Below, in pieces: positions 16,405 through 25,377 of a stretch of 64,000 nt of DNA. Origin of the DNA: Lentzea albidocapillata subsp. violacea (GTDB lineage Bacteria > Actinomycetota > Actinomycetes > Mycobacteriales > Pseudonocardiaceae); the NCBI RefSeq assembly GCF_900100275.1, contig NZ_FNET01000008.1, positions 248,001-312,000 on the forward strand, in the 5' to 3' direction. Below the pieces are notes generated by a model, which had not been told where the DNA came from, did no database searches, and worked only from the letters and a program-made list of their open reading frames with translations. How positions within the stretch are numbered: the first letter of the stretch is position 1; the number at the start of each line of letters is the position of its first letter. Made by a program: the position numbers and the translations under genes.

Positions 16405-17354
16405 CCGCGTTGCAGGAGAAGCCGAAGGCGGTGGCCCCCAACGGGCCGCCGCCTCGTCGGCGTGGAAAGCGTGCCACGGCCCTCGCCGGCACGGACAAAC
16501 TGGTGCTGGCGCTCATGCTCGGCGTTCCCACGGTCGTGCACCTGCTGTTCGTGTGGATTCCGACGCTGGGCTCGGTCGCGTTGTCGTTCAGCGAGTGGAA
16601 CGGCATCGGCGGCTTCGAGGACATCGAGTGGATCGGTGTCGGGAACTACGTCGAGATCTTCACCGAGTACCCGCGGTTCTGGCCTGCGGTGCAGCACAAC
16701 CTGATCTGGTTGCTGTTCCTGCTGGTCGTGCCGACCTCGGCGGGTCTGCTGCTAGCCGTGCTGCTGGACCGCGAACTCCGGTTCAGCCGGATCTACCAGA
16801 GCGCGCTGTACATGCCGATGGTGCTGTCGCTCGCGCTGGTCGGGTTCATCTGGCAGCTGATCTACACGCCGGACGGCGGGCTGCTGAACTCGGTGCTGGG
16901 CCTCGACAAACCGGTCGACTGGATCGGCGACTCGGACATCAACCTCTACGCGGTGCTGGTCGCGGCGGCGTGGCGGCACACCGGCTACATCATGCTGCTG
17001 TACTTGGCGGGCCTGAAGTCGGTGGACCCGGCGCTGAAGGAAGCCGCGGCACTGGACGGCGCCTCGGCCTCGCAGACGTTCTTCCGCGTCACCTTCCCGG
17101 TGATGAAACCGGTGAACATCGTGGTCGCCGTGGTGACGGTGATCGAGGCGCTGCGGGCGTTCGACATCGTGTACGTCATCAACAAGGGACGCAACGGCCT
17201 GGAGCTGCTGTCGGTGCTGGTGACCGACAACATCATCGGTGAGGCTTCGCGCATCGGCCGTGGTTCCGCCGTCGCGGTGATCCTGCTGACGATCTCGCTC
17301 GGCGTCATCATCCCGTACCTGTACCAGGTGTTCAGCAAGGAGAACCGGACGTGA
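16401..17354 (+). CDS. Sugar ABC transporter permease, MalF type
   Basis: The 317-residue inner-membrane permease has a short basic N-terminus and about six hydrophobic segments. It carries the EAA loop (EAAALDGASASQTFFRVTFPVMKP, about residues 213-236) that contacts the ATPase. Its GTG start overlaps the stop of the binding-protein gene (GTGA). It pairs with the next permease to form a CUT1 importer. No ATPase gene is in the operon, so a shared MsiK-like ATPase encoded elsewhere is expected. Confidence 0.92.
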   Translation: MTALQEKPKAVAPNGPPPRRRGKRATALAGTDKLVLALMLGVPTVVHLLFVWIPTLGSVALSFSEWNGIGGFEDIEWIGVGNYVEIFTEYPRFWPAVQHNLIWLLFLLVVPTSAGLLLAVLLDRELRFSRIYQSALYMPMVLSLALVGFIWQLIYTPDGGLLNSVLGLDKPVDWIGDSDINLYAVLVAAAWRHTGYIMLLYLAGLKSVDPALKEAAALDGASASQTFFRVTFPVMKPVNIVVAVVTVIEALRAFDIVYVINKGRNGLELLSVLVTDNIIGEASRIGRGSAVAVILLTISLGVIIPYLYQVFSKENRT

Positions 17355-18253
17355 CGGCCACGCTGGAACGGCCCTCGGTGCCGGCGAAGAAGACCAGGCC
17401 GGTCACACCGGCACGGATCGCGCTGCACGTCTTCCTGATCCTGACGTGCCTGATGACGCTGGCGCCTCTGCTGTGGGCGGTCTACGCGTCGCTGCGGACG
17501 TACGACGACACGTCGGTCAACGGCTACTTCTCCATCGCGAAGTCGCTCACGTTCGACAACTTCGCGAAGGCGTGGGAGATCGGCGACCTGCCGCACTTCT
17601 ACTGGAACACGTTCCTGATCACCGTGCCCGCCCTGATCATCACGCTGGTGCTGAGCTCCATGGTGGCGTTCGGGGTGTCGCGGTTCAGCTTCAAGTTCAA
17701 CATCGCGCTGCTGATGCTGTTCACCGCGGGCAACCTGTTGCCGCAGCAGGTGATCGTGACGCCGCTGTGGCGGCTGTACCGGCTGATCGAACTGCCGGTG
17801 TGGATGTCGGAGAGCGAGTCGCTGATCGACTCGCCGCTCGGCGTCATCCTGATCCACATCGCGTTCCAGATGGGCTTCTGCACGTTCGTGCTGTCGAACT
17901 ACATGAAGACCATCCCGTACGAGCTGACCGAGGCCGCCAGGGTCGACGGGGCCTCGGTGTTCCGGCAGTACTGGCAGCTGACCCTGCCGTTGTGCCGGCC
18001 GGTGCTCGCCGCGCTGGCGACGCTGGAGTTCACCTGGATCTACAACGACTTCCTGTGGGCGTTGGTGCTGATCCAGGACGGCGACAAGATGCCGGTCACC
18101 TCGGCGTTGCAGAACCTGAAGGGCACGTTCTTCACCGACAACAACCTGATCGCAGCCGGCTCTCTCCTGGTCGCGCTGCCCACCCTGGTGGTGTTCTTCG
18201 TGCTGCAGCGGCAGTTCGTGGGCGGACTGACGCTGGGATCCACGAAGGGCTGA
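17351..18253 (+). CDS. Sugar ABC transporter permease, MalG type
   Basis: The 300-residue permease has six predicted membrane segments and the EAA motif near the C-terminal third (TEAARVDGASVFRQYWQLTLPLCRP). It completes the CUT1 transmembrane pair with the upstream gene, whose stop it overlaps by GTGA. Three genes in a row are thus translationally coupled. A terminator hairpin with a short T run follows at 18262-18292. Confidence 0.92.
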   Translation: MTATLERPSVPAKKTRPVTPARIALHVFLILTCLMTLAPLLWAVYASLRTYDDTSVNGYFSIAKSLTFDNFAKAWEIGDLPHFYWNTFLITVPALIITLVLSSMVAFGVSRFSFKFNIALLMLFTAGNLLPQQVIVTPLWRLYRLIELPVWMSESESLIDSPLGVILIHIAFQMGFCTFVLSNYMKTIPYELTEAARVDGASVFRQYWQLTLPLCRPVLAALATLEFTWIYNDFLWALVLIQDGDKMPVTSALQNLKGTFFTDNNLIAAGSLLVALPTLVVFFVLQRQFVGGLTLGSTKG

Positions 18254-18261
18254 TGCGCAAC

Positions 18262-18292
18262 GGGGCGGAGACCACGTGGTCCCCGCCCCTTT
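18262..18292 (+). terminator. Terminator after the sugar ABC operon
   Basis: Stem GGGGCGG-a-GACC / GGTC-c-CCGCCCC with loop ACGT (18262-18289) followed by TTT. It also lies 20 bases beyond the convergent lepB stop and may serve both directions. Confidence 0.8.
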
Positions 18293-18308
18293 CGCGTTGC
18301 TCGAAGAG

Positions 18309-19178
18309 TTACTTCCCGCCGGTCTGCGGGTTGTAGTCGGAGATCGAACCCCAGCGCCCCACCGGGATCACGATCACGCGGGCCTTGCCGATGACGTTCG
18401 CGACCGGGATCGCGCCGTCGGCCGGCGTCGGGTCGCCGTGCTTGCGCGAGTCCGACGAGTTGTTGCGGTTGTCGCCCATCACCCACAGCGTGCCCGCGGG
18501 AACGGTGACCTTCTCGAACGAGTCCTGCTGGCGCGGGCCGCCACCGAAGTTCAGGTACGGCTCGTCCAGCGGCTTGCCGTCGACCATCACGCGGCCCTCT
18601 TCGTCGCAGCACTCGACGGTCTGGCCGCCGACCGCGATGACGCGCTTGATGAAGTCGGTGCCGCTGGGCTCGGAGAGGTTCACCATCGAGCCGAGGTCCT
18701 GCAGGGTGCCGACCACGAAGTTCGGGGGCTGCTTGCCGCCGGTCCAGTTCGGCGGGCCGCGGAAGACGATGACGTCGCCGGGGCGCGGGTCGTTGAACAG
18801 GTACGTGATCTTCTCGACCAGCACCTTGTCGTTCACGCAGCCCGTGCAGCCGTGCAGCGTCGTCTCCATCGAGGCCGACGGGATGACGAACACGCGCGCG
18901 ACGAACGTCTGGATGACGACGGTCAGCAGCAGCGCGACGCTGAAGATGACCAGAAGCTCTTTCCAGAACGGCTGCTTCTTCTTCGGCTTCTTCCTGGAGA
19001 ACCGCGGCGCCCCGTCTTCGTCGTGCGCGGAGGAACGCGACGCGCGGACCTCGTACGACGGAGCCGACGCAGCGGGCGAACCGGACGTCGAGAAACGCGA
19101 CGTGGGTTCGGGGCCGTCTCCGGAGGGAGGGGTCGTCTCCCAGGTCGACGAAGAATCGTCGTTCACGCGATGACTCAC
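18309..19178 (-). CDS. lepB: Signal peptidase I
   Basis: The 289-residue enzyme cleaves signal peptides of exported proteins. A long polar N-terminus (about 70 residues, ending in a KKPKKK stretch) precedes one membrane segment (about 73-93). The catalytic Ser103 lies in IPSASMETTL and the Lys178 general base in TDFIKRVIAVGG. The later box GDNRNNSSDSRKHG is also present. Unusual cysteines (CTGC, VECC) occur in the extracytoplasmic domain. GTG 19178 is the start, with AAGGTGGAG upstream and only 10 bases after the mprB stop, so lepB appears to be the third gene of an mprA-mprB-lepB operon under envelope-stress control. Confidence 0.9.
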   Translation of the reverse strand: MSHRVNDDSSSTWETTPPSGDGPEPTSRFSTSGSPAASAPSYEVRASRSSAHDEDGAPRFSRKKPKKKQPFWKELLVIFSVALLLTVVIQTFVARVFVIPSASMETTLHGCTGCVNDKVLVEKITYLFNDPRPGDVIVFRGPPNWTGGKQPPNFVVGTLQDLGSMVNLSEPSGTDFIKRVIAVGGQTVECCDEEGRVMVDGKPLDEPYLNFGGGPRQQDSFEKVTVPAGTLWVMGDNRNNSSDSRKHGDPTPADGAIPVANVIGKARVIVIPVGRWGSISDYNPQTGGK

Positions 19179-19188
19179 ACGCTCCACC

Positions 19189-20574
19189 TTACGGACGTCC
19201 GGGTAGGCGCAACGTGAACAGGGCCCCGCCGTCGGGGGCTCTGCCCGCCGTGGCCGTGCCGCCGTGCCGTTGCGCCACCTGCTTGACGATGGCGAGTCCC
19301 AGGCCGGAACCCGGCAGGGTCCGCGCCTCGGACGAACGGTAGAACCGCTCGAAAACGTGAGGTAGATCGGCATCCGCGATACCTGGGCCCGCGTCCGCCA
19401 CCTCCACCACGGCGCTGCCGTCGCCCATCTGACGGAGGTTCAGCCGCACCGCCGAACCCGAGGGACTGAACTTCACCGCGTTGTCGAGGAGGTTCAGCAC
19501 CGCGCGCTCCAGGGCACTGGAATCACCCAGAAGTGTCCACGGTTGCAGCTGCACGTCGAACGTGACGTTCGTGGCGCGACGGCGCGCGCGGTCCAGCGAC
19601 CGTTCCACCACCTCGTGCAGGTCGACCGGCTCGTGGATGACCTGCGGCGCGTCCTCGCGGGCCAGTTCGACCAGGTCACCGATCAACGTGGTCAGTTCGT
19701 CGATCTGGGCGCGCACATCGGCCTGGATCTCCGTTTTGTCCTCTTGCGACAACGTCGGGGCGTCCGGGCGTTCCGAGGCGAGTAGCAGCTCCAGGTTCGT
19801 GCGCATGGACGTCAGCGGCGTGCGCAGCTCGTGGCCCGCGTCGGCGACCAGGCGGCGTTGCCGTTCCTGCGACTCGGCGACGGCGCCGAGCATCGCGTTG
19901 AAGCTGTGCGTCAACCGCGCCAGCTCGTCGTCACCCGCGACCGGGATCGGGGTCAGGTCACCCGTGTTCGCGACACGTTCGGTGGCTTCGGTGAGCCGCT
20001 GCACGGGCCGCAGACTCGTGCGTGCGACGGCCGTGCCCGCGATCGCCGCGAGCAGCACGCCGGCACCGCCGATCAGCAGCAGGACCACGCTGAGCTTCGC
20101 GAGCGTCGTCCGTTGCGGCACCATCGACTGGGCGATGATGATCGCCTGGCCAGGCTGGTACGCGACGGCGATGACCCGCGTCTCGGTCTTGTGGTCGGTC
20201 CAGATGAACTCCTCCCGGTCGCCGTCCGCGACGTCCCAGGCCTCCTGGACGCTGGGCGGCGGGGTGGAGTCCTTCGGGTAGATGATCTTGCCGGGGTCCG
20301 CGAGCAGCACGCCCATCTTGACGTCGCCCGCCGCGAGGAACGCCGCCGGATAGTTCGCGACCTCGTCCGGTGTGGTGACCTTCGTGCCGTTCGCGACCGT
20401 GGCGGCACGCTGGCGCAGGCCCTCGTCGAGCGCGTCGTACGTGCTCTTGCGCACGACCATGTACGCACCGAGAGACACCAACGCGACGGCTCCGGCCACG
20501 CAGAACGCCGCGAGCCAGGTGACCCGCGCCCGCAACGACGCCCGTTGCAGGCGCCCCTGTGGTTCACCGATCAC
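19189..20574 (-). CDS. mprB: MprB-like envelope-stress sensor kinase
   Basis: The 461-residue kinase has two membrane segments (about residues 18-41 and 160-182) around a roughly 115-residue extracytoplasmic domain, then a HAMP domain (about 183-235). HisKA carries His248 ([20 protein letters not shown]), and the HATPase domain shows [19 protein letters not shown] and [18 protein letters not shown]. These match MprB of mycobacteria, which senses cell-envelope stress. The GTG start overlaps the mprA stop (GTGA) with GGGAGA upstream. Confidence 0.92.
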   Translation of the reverse strand: MIGEPQGRLQRASLRARVTWLAAFCVAGAVALVSLGAYMVVRKSTYDALDEGLRQRAATVANGTKVTTPDEVANYPAAFLAAGDVKMGVLLADPGKIIYPKDSTPPPSVQEAWDVADGDREEFIWTDHKTETRVIAVAYQPGQAIIIAQSMVPQRTTLAKLSVVLLLIGGAGVLLAAIAGTAVARTSLRPVQRLTEATERVANTGDLTPIPVAGDDELARLTHSFNAMLGAVAESQERQRRLVADAGHELRTPLTSMRTNLELLLASERPDAPTLSQEDKTEIQADVRAQIDELTTLIGDLVELAREDAPQVIHEPVDLHEVVERSLDRARRRATNVTFDVQLQPWTLLGDSSALERAVLNLLDNAVKFSPSGSAVRLNLRQMGDGSAVVEVADAGPGIADADLPHVFERFYRSSEARTLPGSGLGLAIVKQVAQRHGGTATAGRAPDGGALFTLRLPGRP

Positions 20575-21266
20575 GGAGGGGTCTCCCGCAGGACGTAGCC
20601 CACCCCCCGCACCGTGTGGATCAGCCTCGGCTCGCCCTCCAGCTCCGTCTTGCGGCGCAGATACCCCACGTAGACCTCGAGAGCGTTGCCCGAGGTCGGG
20701 AAGTCGTATCCCCACACGTCCTCCAGGATGCGGCTGCGGGTGAGCACCTGGCGCGGGTGCGCCAGCAGGAGCTCGAGCAGCGCGAACTCGGTGCGGGTGA
20801 GGCTGATCGGACGCTCGCCGCGGCGGACGTCGCGGGTCGACGGGTCCAGCTCCAGGTCGGAGAACTTCAGGGCGGCGGCGGACTTCTGGGCGGCGTCGTC
20901 GTCGTGGGCGGCCCTGCGCAGCAGCGCACGCAACCGGGCCAGCAACTCCTCCAGCGCGAACGGCTTGGGCAGGTAGTCGTCGGCGCCGGCGTCCAACCCG
21001 GACACCCGGTCGCTCACGGCGTCCCGTGCGGTCAGCACGAGGATCGGCAGGTCGTCACCGGTGCTGCGCAGCCTGCGGCACACCTCGAGGCCGTCGAGGC
21101 GGGGCATCATCACGTCGAGCACCATCGCGTCCGGCCTGGCGGCGGTCACCGACTCCAGGGCCTGCATGCCGTCTCCGGCAGTCTCGACCTGGTAGCCGTT
21201 GAACTGGAGCGAGCGGCGGAGTGACTCCCGGACCGCCCGATCGTCATCGACAACGAGGATGCGCAT
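20571..21266 (-). CDS. mprA: MprA-like response regulator
   Basis: The 231-residue OmpR-family regulator is strikingly close to mycobacterial MprA. It shares the receiver start [20 protein letters not shown], phospho-acceptor Asp51 ([16 protein letters not shown]), [15 protein letters not shown], and the C-terminal winged helix ending [18 protein letters not shown]. MprA controls envelope-stress genes including pepD and itself in mycobacteria. The start is ATG 21266. A 19-bp direct repeat of MprA-box type lies 21 bases upstream, implying autoregulation. Confidence 0.95.
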   Translation of the reverse strand: MRILVVDDDRAVRESLRRSLQFNGYQVETAGDGMQALESVTAARPDAMVLDVMMPRLDGLEVCRRLRSTGDDLPILVLTARDAVSDRVSGLDAGADDYLPKPFALEELLARLRALLRRAAHDDDAAQKSAAALKFSDLELDPSTRDVRRGERPISLTRTEFALLELLLAHPRQVLTRSRILEDVWGYDFPTSGNALEVYVGYLRRKTELEGEPRLIHTVRGVGYVLRETPP

Positions 21267-21287
21267 GGGGGCAGTCTTGCCGAGGGA

Positions 21288-21306
21288 TCTGAGAAGTGCC
21301 TGAGAA
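21288..21306 (-). promoter_or_regulatory. MprA box before mprA
   Basis: On the minus strand TTCTCAGG-CAC-TTCTCAGA: two 8-base direct repeats, 7 of 8 identical, with a 3-base spacer. This is the 19-bp arrangement reported for MprA-binding sites. Confidence 0.8.
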
Positions 21307-21335
21307 GGGCCCTAACTGCGGGTGTGAGTTCGGCG

Positions 21336-21947
21336 TTAACCTTCCAAGCCCCGCGCGACGGGTGCGTTCCACTTCCGCCAGAGAGCGATCAGCCTGATGG
21401 TGATGATCATTGCCGCACCGGTCAGCGAGACCAGGCCTTTCGGCAGCCCTGCCCATTCACCCACCGCCACGACGACCGCGCCGCACAGCGCTGCCACGGC
21501 GTAGATCTCTCTCCTCAGGACCAGAGGGATCTCACGGAGGAGCAGGTCACGTAGTGCGCCACCGCCGATGCCCGTCGTCATGCCGATGAGGCACGCCGCG
21601 TAGGGGGTCGCGCCGAGTGACAACGCCGTCGACGTGCCGGACGTGACGAACAGGCCGAGGCCCACGGCGTCGAGCAGCAGCACGCTGCGGCGAAGCTTGG
21701 CGACGTGCGGGTGGAACCAGAAGACGATCAGGCCCGTACCGCCCGCGACCAGCAGGTACGGCCAGTGCCGCAGGCTCGTCGGCGGGTGCACGCCGAGCAG
21801 CACGTCACGGATGATGCCGCCGCCGAGCGCCGTGGTGAGCGCCAGGATGATCACGCCGAACACGTCGAGGCGAGCGCGGACCGCGGCCACCGCCCCGGAG
21901 GCGGCGAAGACCGCGAGACCGATCAACTCCAGGACGATGAGCAGCAC
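21336..21947 (-). CDS. TRIC-like cation channel family membrane protein (UPF0126)
   Basis: The 203-residue protein is almost entirely hydrophobic, with about seven membrane segments arranged as two repeats. Each repeat ends in a glycine-rich motif: TTALGGGIIRDVLLG in the first half and TTGIGGGALRDLLL in the second. This doubled GGGxxRD pattern is diagnostic of the UPF0126/TRIC family, bacterial relatives of trimeric intracellular cation channels. The start is GTG 21947 without an obvious ribosome site, 21 bases after the stop of the upstream nucleotidyltransferase gene. The ion carried is not evident. Confidence 0.88.
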   Translation of the reverse strand: MLLIVLELIGLAVFAASGAVAAVRARLDVFGVIILALTTALGGGIIRDVLLGVHPPTSLRHWPYLLVAGGTGLIVFWFHPHVAKLRRSVLLLDAVGLGLFVTSGTSTALSLGATPYAACLIGMTTGIGGGALRDLLLREIPLVLRREIYAVAALCGAVVVAVGEWAGLPKGLVSLTGAAMIITIRLIALWRKWNAPVARGLEG

Positions 21948-21968
21948 GAACGGAGAGAGTAGTGCCGC

Positions 21969-22952
21969 TTATCGAGGAGGCGCCGCGCGGCGGTAACCGG
22001 CGTCCAGCCGCCCACCCGCGGACACCAGGACGGCCTCCACGACGGCGATGAACCGCTCGGCGCCCTCGCCCCGCACTAACGCCCGGTAGGCGTCCACGAG
22101 CTCGTCCTCCTTGGCGTCGCGCAGCCGGCGCAGCAGCCACTTGCCGTGCCCGAGCCACCGGTTCTGCATGACCAGGGCGAGCTCTCCCGCGCAGCTCAGC
22201 AGTCGAGCGGCAACGAACAGACGCTCGTCCTCGTCCCGTGCGCCGATCAGGTCCTCAAGCAGGTCCGTAGTGCCGTAGCGACGGTCTTCCAGCTCGGTGA
22301 CCGTCGCAGGTGGAGGGCCCGCATCGAGCAGAACGCGTGCCTCGGACCGCATGCGCTGACCGGTGCCGTCGGCGTCGAGCATGAGGAACCCCTCGGCGCA
22401 CATGTGCAGCAACGGAGGCCGCCGGCCCTCGGTGTCCCGGGCCACGAAGTCGTGGAACGACTCGATCGTGTGACAGAACAGCTCGACCGGCCAGCCGCGG
22501 TACCGCAGCGTCTCGCGGAACGCGCCGGGCAGGTCGTCGACGATCACGACCATGTCCAGGTCGGAGTTCGCCGTGTAGTTGCCCGCCGCCACGCTGCCGC
22601 CGAGGAACGCCGCCCTCGCGAGCGGGTACTTGACGTCGAGCAGGTCCCGCGCGACCTGCACCGGGTCCTTGTCCCAGTCCAGCGGGTGGCCGGTGACGTA
22701 GTAGTCCTCGTCGGGGTTCAGCGGGCCGAGCACGTGCTCGATGATCGGCCGGATCGCGGGGAGCACCTCGTGGAGGTCCACCAGCCACGGGTTGTCCGCG
22801 GCGTCGAAGAACGGCCTGATCGTCAGGAACTGGGCCCGCGAGATCTCCCGCACGCTGACCGGTGACCCGCTGCGGTGCCTCGCGTAGCCCTTCAGGCGCC
22901 AACCCATGTTGTCGCCGAAGGCATGCCTGACCTCGTCCTGGTCCCCCGCCAC
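21969..22952 (-). CDS. Nucleotidyltransferase-domain protein
   Basis: The 327-residue protein holds a minimal polymerase-beta-type nucleotidyltransferase core: GGSVAAGNYTANSDLDMVVIVDD (about residues 111-133), with Ser and the Asp-x-Asp metal ligands intact. An all-helical C-terminal half follows. Related proteins adenylylate small molecules or proteins, or act as MNT antitoxins, but no HEPN toxin partner is adjacent. The N-terminal 80 residues (HRSGSPVSVREISRAQFLTIRPFF) match nothing I recognise. GTG 22952 is chosen because the frame upstream runs antisense to the Eis-like gene. Substrate unknown. Confidence 0.7.
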   Translation of the reverse strand: MAGDQDEVRHAFGDNMGWRLKGYARHRSGSPVSVREISRAQFLTIRPFFDAADNPWLVDLHEVLPAIRPIIEHVLGPLNPDEDYYVTGHPLDWDKDPVQVARDLLDVKYPLARAAFLGGSVAAGNYTANSDLDMVVIVDDLPGAFRETLRYRGWPVELFCHTIESFHDFVARDTEGRRPPLLHMCAEGFLMLDADGTGQRMRSEARVLLDAGPPPATVTELEDRRYGTTDLLEDLIGARDEDERLFVAARLLSCAGELALVMQNRWLGHGKWLLRRLRDAKEDELVDAYRALVRGEGAERFIAVVEAVLVSAGGRLDAGYRRAAPPR

Positions 22953-23005
22953 GCGTCCATTGTGACCGAAGGACAGGTGAGGATCCCGTTGTGAACGCCC
23001 GGTCG

Positions 23006-24163
23006 TCAGAAGAAGTCCGCGAGCCGGGGCGTGCCGGACGAGCCGGTGAGCTGGTCGAGCACCACCGCGTCGGCCGGGTCGCCCTCCAGCAAACCCCCGC
23101 GCCGCAACGCATGCGTGGTCTGCGCGCCGGAGAACCACGGTCCGAGCGCCCGCGCGTGCAACCGCACCGCGCCGGTGCCGCCGGGTTCGACGCGCACCGA
23201 GCCGTCCTCCACGACGACACGCTGGAGACCGGCATGCCACGGGGCGTGGTCGTCGATGATCTCCAGGTCGACGGCGGCGTTCGCTAGGCGCGGCCAGCCC
23301 CGGGCGGCCACGGCGGCGGGCAGGTCGACGACGCGCTGCATCCAGGTCGAGGTCCACACCGAGTGGCGCATCGGCGTACTGCCCAGGAAGCCGATCGTCG
23401 CCGGGTCGGTGATCCGCAGGTCGATCGCCTCGAGCGTGCCCGCCCACGAGGCCAGCGAGGCGAGGAGGTTGAGCTGGGCCTCGACGTCGACGCCGATGAG
23501 GTCGTGGACCTTGAGCCGGCCCATGTCGCCGCCGGGCTCGCGCTGGGCCGTCAGGTAGCCGCGCAGGCCGTTCGGGCCGGGCAGCACGCTCACCAGGTCC
23601 ATCTCCAGGACCTCGTCGACGTCCATGCGCGGCGGCCTGCGGTCGGCCATGCCGTCGATCGTCCGCGCCACCTCCAGGTAGCACGCGTGCAGGGCGGGGA
23701 GGTCGCTCTTCTGCGCCGGGCGCGAGGGAATCAGCTCGGCGGGCTTCGGCACGGTGAGCAGCCGGTCCATCGGCAGCTCGACCCACTCGAAGACCCCGGC
23801 ACGTTCCCAGCCACGGCGCCGGTACAACGTCGGCACGGTCGCGTAGAGCGCCGAGAGCGGCTGGCCGTGCTCCCGCATCGTGCTCAACGCGGCGTCGAGC
23901 AGCGCATTCGCGATCCCCCGGCCGCGATAGGCCCCGTCGACGGCGACACCGCCGATCCCGCCCATCGGGACCGCGGCGCCGCCGTAGAACTGCGCGTACG
24001 AGCCGATGCCGAGCACGCCCGCGACCCGGCCGTCGATCTCGGCGAGAAGTCCATGCGTACCGGGCCTCAGCAACGGTCCCGACGGCTTGGCGCCGTTGAA
24101 CGCGACCTTGCGCAGCCGGAACACGGCGTCGCGGTCGTCCTCGGTGAACTCACGGATGTGCAC
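23006..24163 (-). CDS. Eis-like GNAT N-acetyltransferase with SCP2-like tail
   Basis: The 385-residue protein has the three-part layout of the Eis family: an N-terminal GNAT domain with the acetyl-CoA loop GGIGGVAVDGAYRGRGIANALLDAAL, a second GNAT-like fold (about 150-290) and a sterol-carrier-like C-terminal domain ending in a short hydrophobic tail (LADFF), where family members place the catalytic terminal carboxylate. Eis enzymes acetylate aminoglycosides and lysines and can give kanamycin resistance. GTG 24163 is used; a TTG at 24169 is possible. Ten bases separate it from the upstream dehydrogenase. Confidence 0.85.
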   Translation of the reverse strand: MHIREFTEDDRDAVFRLRKVAFNGAKPSGPLLRPGTHGLLAEIDGRVAGVLGIGSYAQFYGGAAVPMGGIGGVAVDGAYRGRGIANALLDAALSTMREHGQPLSALYATVPTLYRRRGWERAGVFEWVELPMDRLLTVPKPAELIPSRPAQKSDLPALHACYLEVARTIDGMADRRPPRMDVDEVLEMDLVSVLPGPNGLRGYLTAQREPGGDMGRLKVHDLIGVDVEAQLNLLASLASWAGTLEAIDLRITDPATIGFLGSTPMRHSVWTSTWMQRVVDLPAAVAARGWPRLANAAVDLEIIDDHAPWHAGLQRVVVEDGSVRVEPGGTGAVRLHARALGPWFSGAQTTHALRRGGLLEGDPADAVVLDQLTGSSGTPRLADFF

Positions 24164-24173
24164 GAACAACTAT

Positions 24174-24989
24174 CTACCAGGAAAAGAAGCCCTGGCCCGT
24201 CTTCTTCCCCAGCTCACCCCTGGCGACCTTGTCCCGCAGCAGCTGCGGCGGATCGAACCGCGGCCCGAGCTCGGCCGCGAGGTGCTCGGCGATCGCCAGC
24301 CGCACGTCGAGTCCGACCAGGTCGGTGAGCTCCAGCGGGCCCATCGGCCAGCGGTAGCCGAGCTTCATGCCGGTGTCGATGTCCGCGGCGGAGGCGACGC
24401 CCTCCTCCAGCATGCGAATCGCTTCCATGCCGACGGCGACGCCCAGCCGTGAGGTCGCGAACCCCGGCGAGTCGCGCACCTCGATGACGGTCTTGCCCAT
24501 CTGCTCGGCCCAGGCCCGCGCCCTGGCCACGTTCGCGGGGTCGACGCCCTCGTGGTGGACGAGCTCGACGAGCTGCTGCACCGGCACGGGGTTGAAGAAG
24601 TGCATGCCCAGCACGCGTTCGCCGGGCAGGCCGGCGGCGATCTCGGAGATCGACAGCGACGACGTGTTGGAGGCGAGGACCGCGTCCGGGCACTTCTCGG
24701 CCGCGAACCCCAGGACCTTCTGCTTCAGCGGCACGTTCTCCGGCACGGCCTCGACGACGAGCTCGGCGTCCGCGGGAAGCTCACCCGTGGAGAGCTTCGC
24801 GAACACCGCGTCGGCGTCGGCGAGCTTGCCCTTCTCCTGCGCCCTGCCGAGCGACCGCCGGACGGCGAGCCTGCCCTGTTCGGCGCGATCGGCGTCGGCC
24901 TCCGAGAGCGTGACGTCGTGGCCGTTCGCGAGCAGGAGGTGTGCGATGCCCGCGCCCATGGTGCCGCCACCGATGACGACGGCCTTCAC
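24174..24989 (-). CDS. 3-hydroxyacyl-CoA (3-hydroxybutyryl-CoA) dehydrogenase family
   Basis: The 271-residue enzyme begins with the NAD-binding GGGTMGAGIAHLL and has the family catalytic and hinge motifs: EAVPENVPLKQKV, LASNTSSLSISEIA, GMHFFNPVPVQQLVELV (catalytic His) and DSPGFATSRLGVAVGMEAIRMLEEGVAS. The closing GKKTGQGFFSW is typical of full-length single-domain HBD proteins. It oxidises 3-hydroxyacyl-CoA or acts in reverse. The start overlaps the stop of the upstream EthD-like gene (ATGA), so they form a unit. Confidence 0.92.
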   Translation of the reverse strand: MKAVVIGGGTMGAGIAHLLLANGHDVTLSEADADRAEQGRLAVRRSLGRAQEKGKLADADAVFAKLSTGELPADAELVVEAVPENVPLKQKVLGFAAEKCPDAVLASNTSSLSISEIAAGLPGERVLGMHFFNPVPVQQLVELVHHEGVDPANVARARAWAEQMGKTVIEVRDSPGFATSRLGVAVGMEAIRMLEEGVASAADIDTGMKLGYRWPMGPLELTDLVGLDVRLAIAEHLAAELGPRFDPPQLLRDKVARGELGKKTGQGFFSW

Positions 24990-25303
24990 GACACCACCTC
25001 GGCGCTGAACATGGCGACGAGTTCCATGCCGCCGATCTCAGCGAGGTTCGCTCCGGACGAGGCCCACTCGGGCGTCTTGAAGGCGGCCTTCATCGCCGCC
25101 TCGGACTCGAAGTACAGCTCCGCGATCAGGTGCAGCTCGGTGTCGCCGAGGAACCCCGCGAGGAACACCCGCTGCACCTTGGCGACCTCGGCGCGCACGA
25201 GTCCCGGCACCGAGTCGGCGATCGGCATGTGCGTGCCGAAGTACTTCTCGTCGAAGCCCTCGGGGTCGGCGGGCTTCTTGTACAGCGCGATGTACTTGAT
25301 CAT
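24986..25303 (-). CDS. EthD-domain small protein
   Basis: The 105-residue protein is a single ferredoxin-like alpha/beta barrel of the EthD family, with the signature KYIALYKKPADPEGFDEKYFGTHMPIADSVPGLVRAEV and a C-terminal FKTPEWASSGANLAEIG. EthD was found with ether-degrading P450 systems; most members have unknown roles in ring or ether catabolism. ATG 25303 follows GAGGAGGATG. It is translationally coupled to the dehydrogenase downstream, suggesting a shared catabolic step. Confidence 0.85.
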   Translation of the reverse strand: MIKYIALYKKPADPEGFDEKYFGTHMPIADSVPGLVRAEVAKVQRVFLAGFLGDTELHLIAELYFESEAAMKAAFKTPEWASSGANLAEIGGMELVAMFSAEVVS

Positions 25304-25377
25304 GTGACACCATCCTCCTCGACTCGCCGAGCACTGTAACGCCCGGAGCACCCGCGGAGCTGAGGCACGATGGTGGG

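Noticed and set aside
19182..19373. Longer N-terminus of signal peptidase I
   Set aside because: It would run through the end of mprB; GTG 19178 has a proper ribosome site and the right position.
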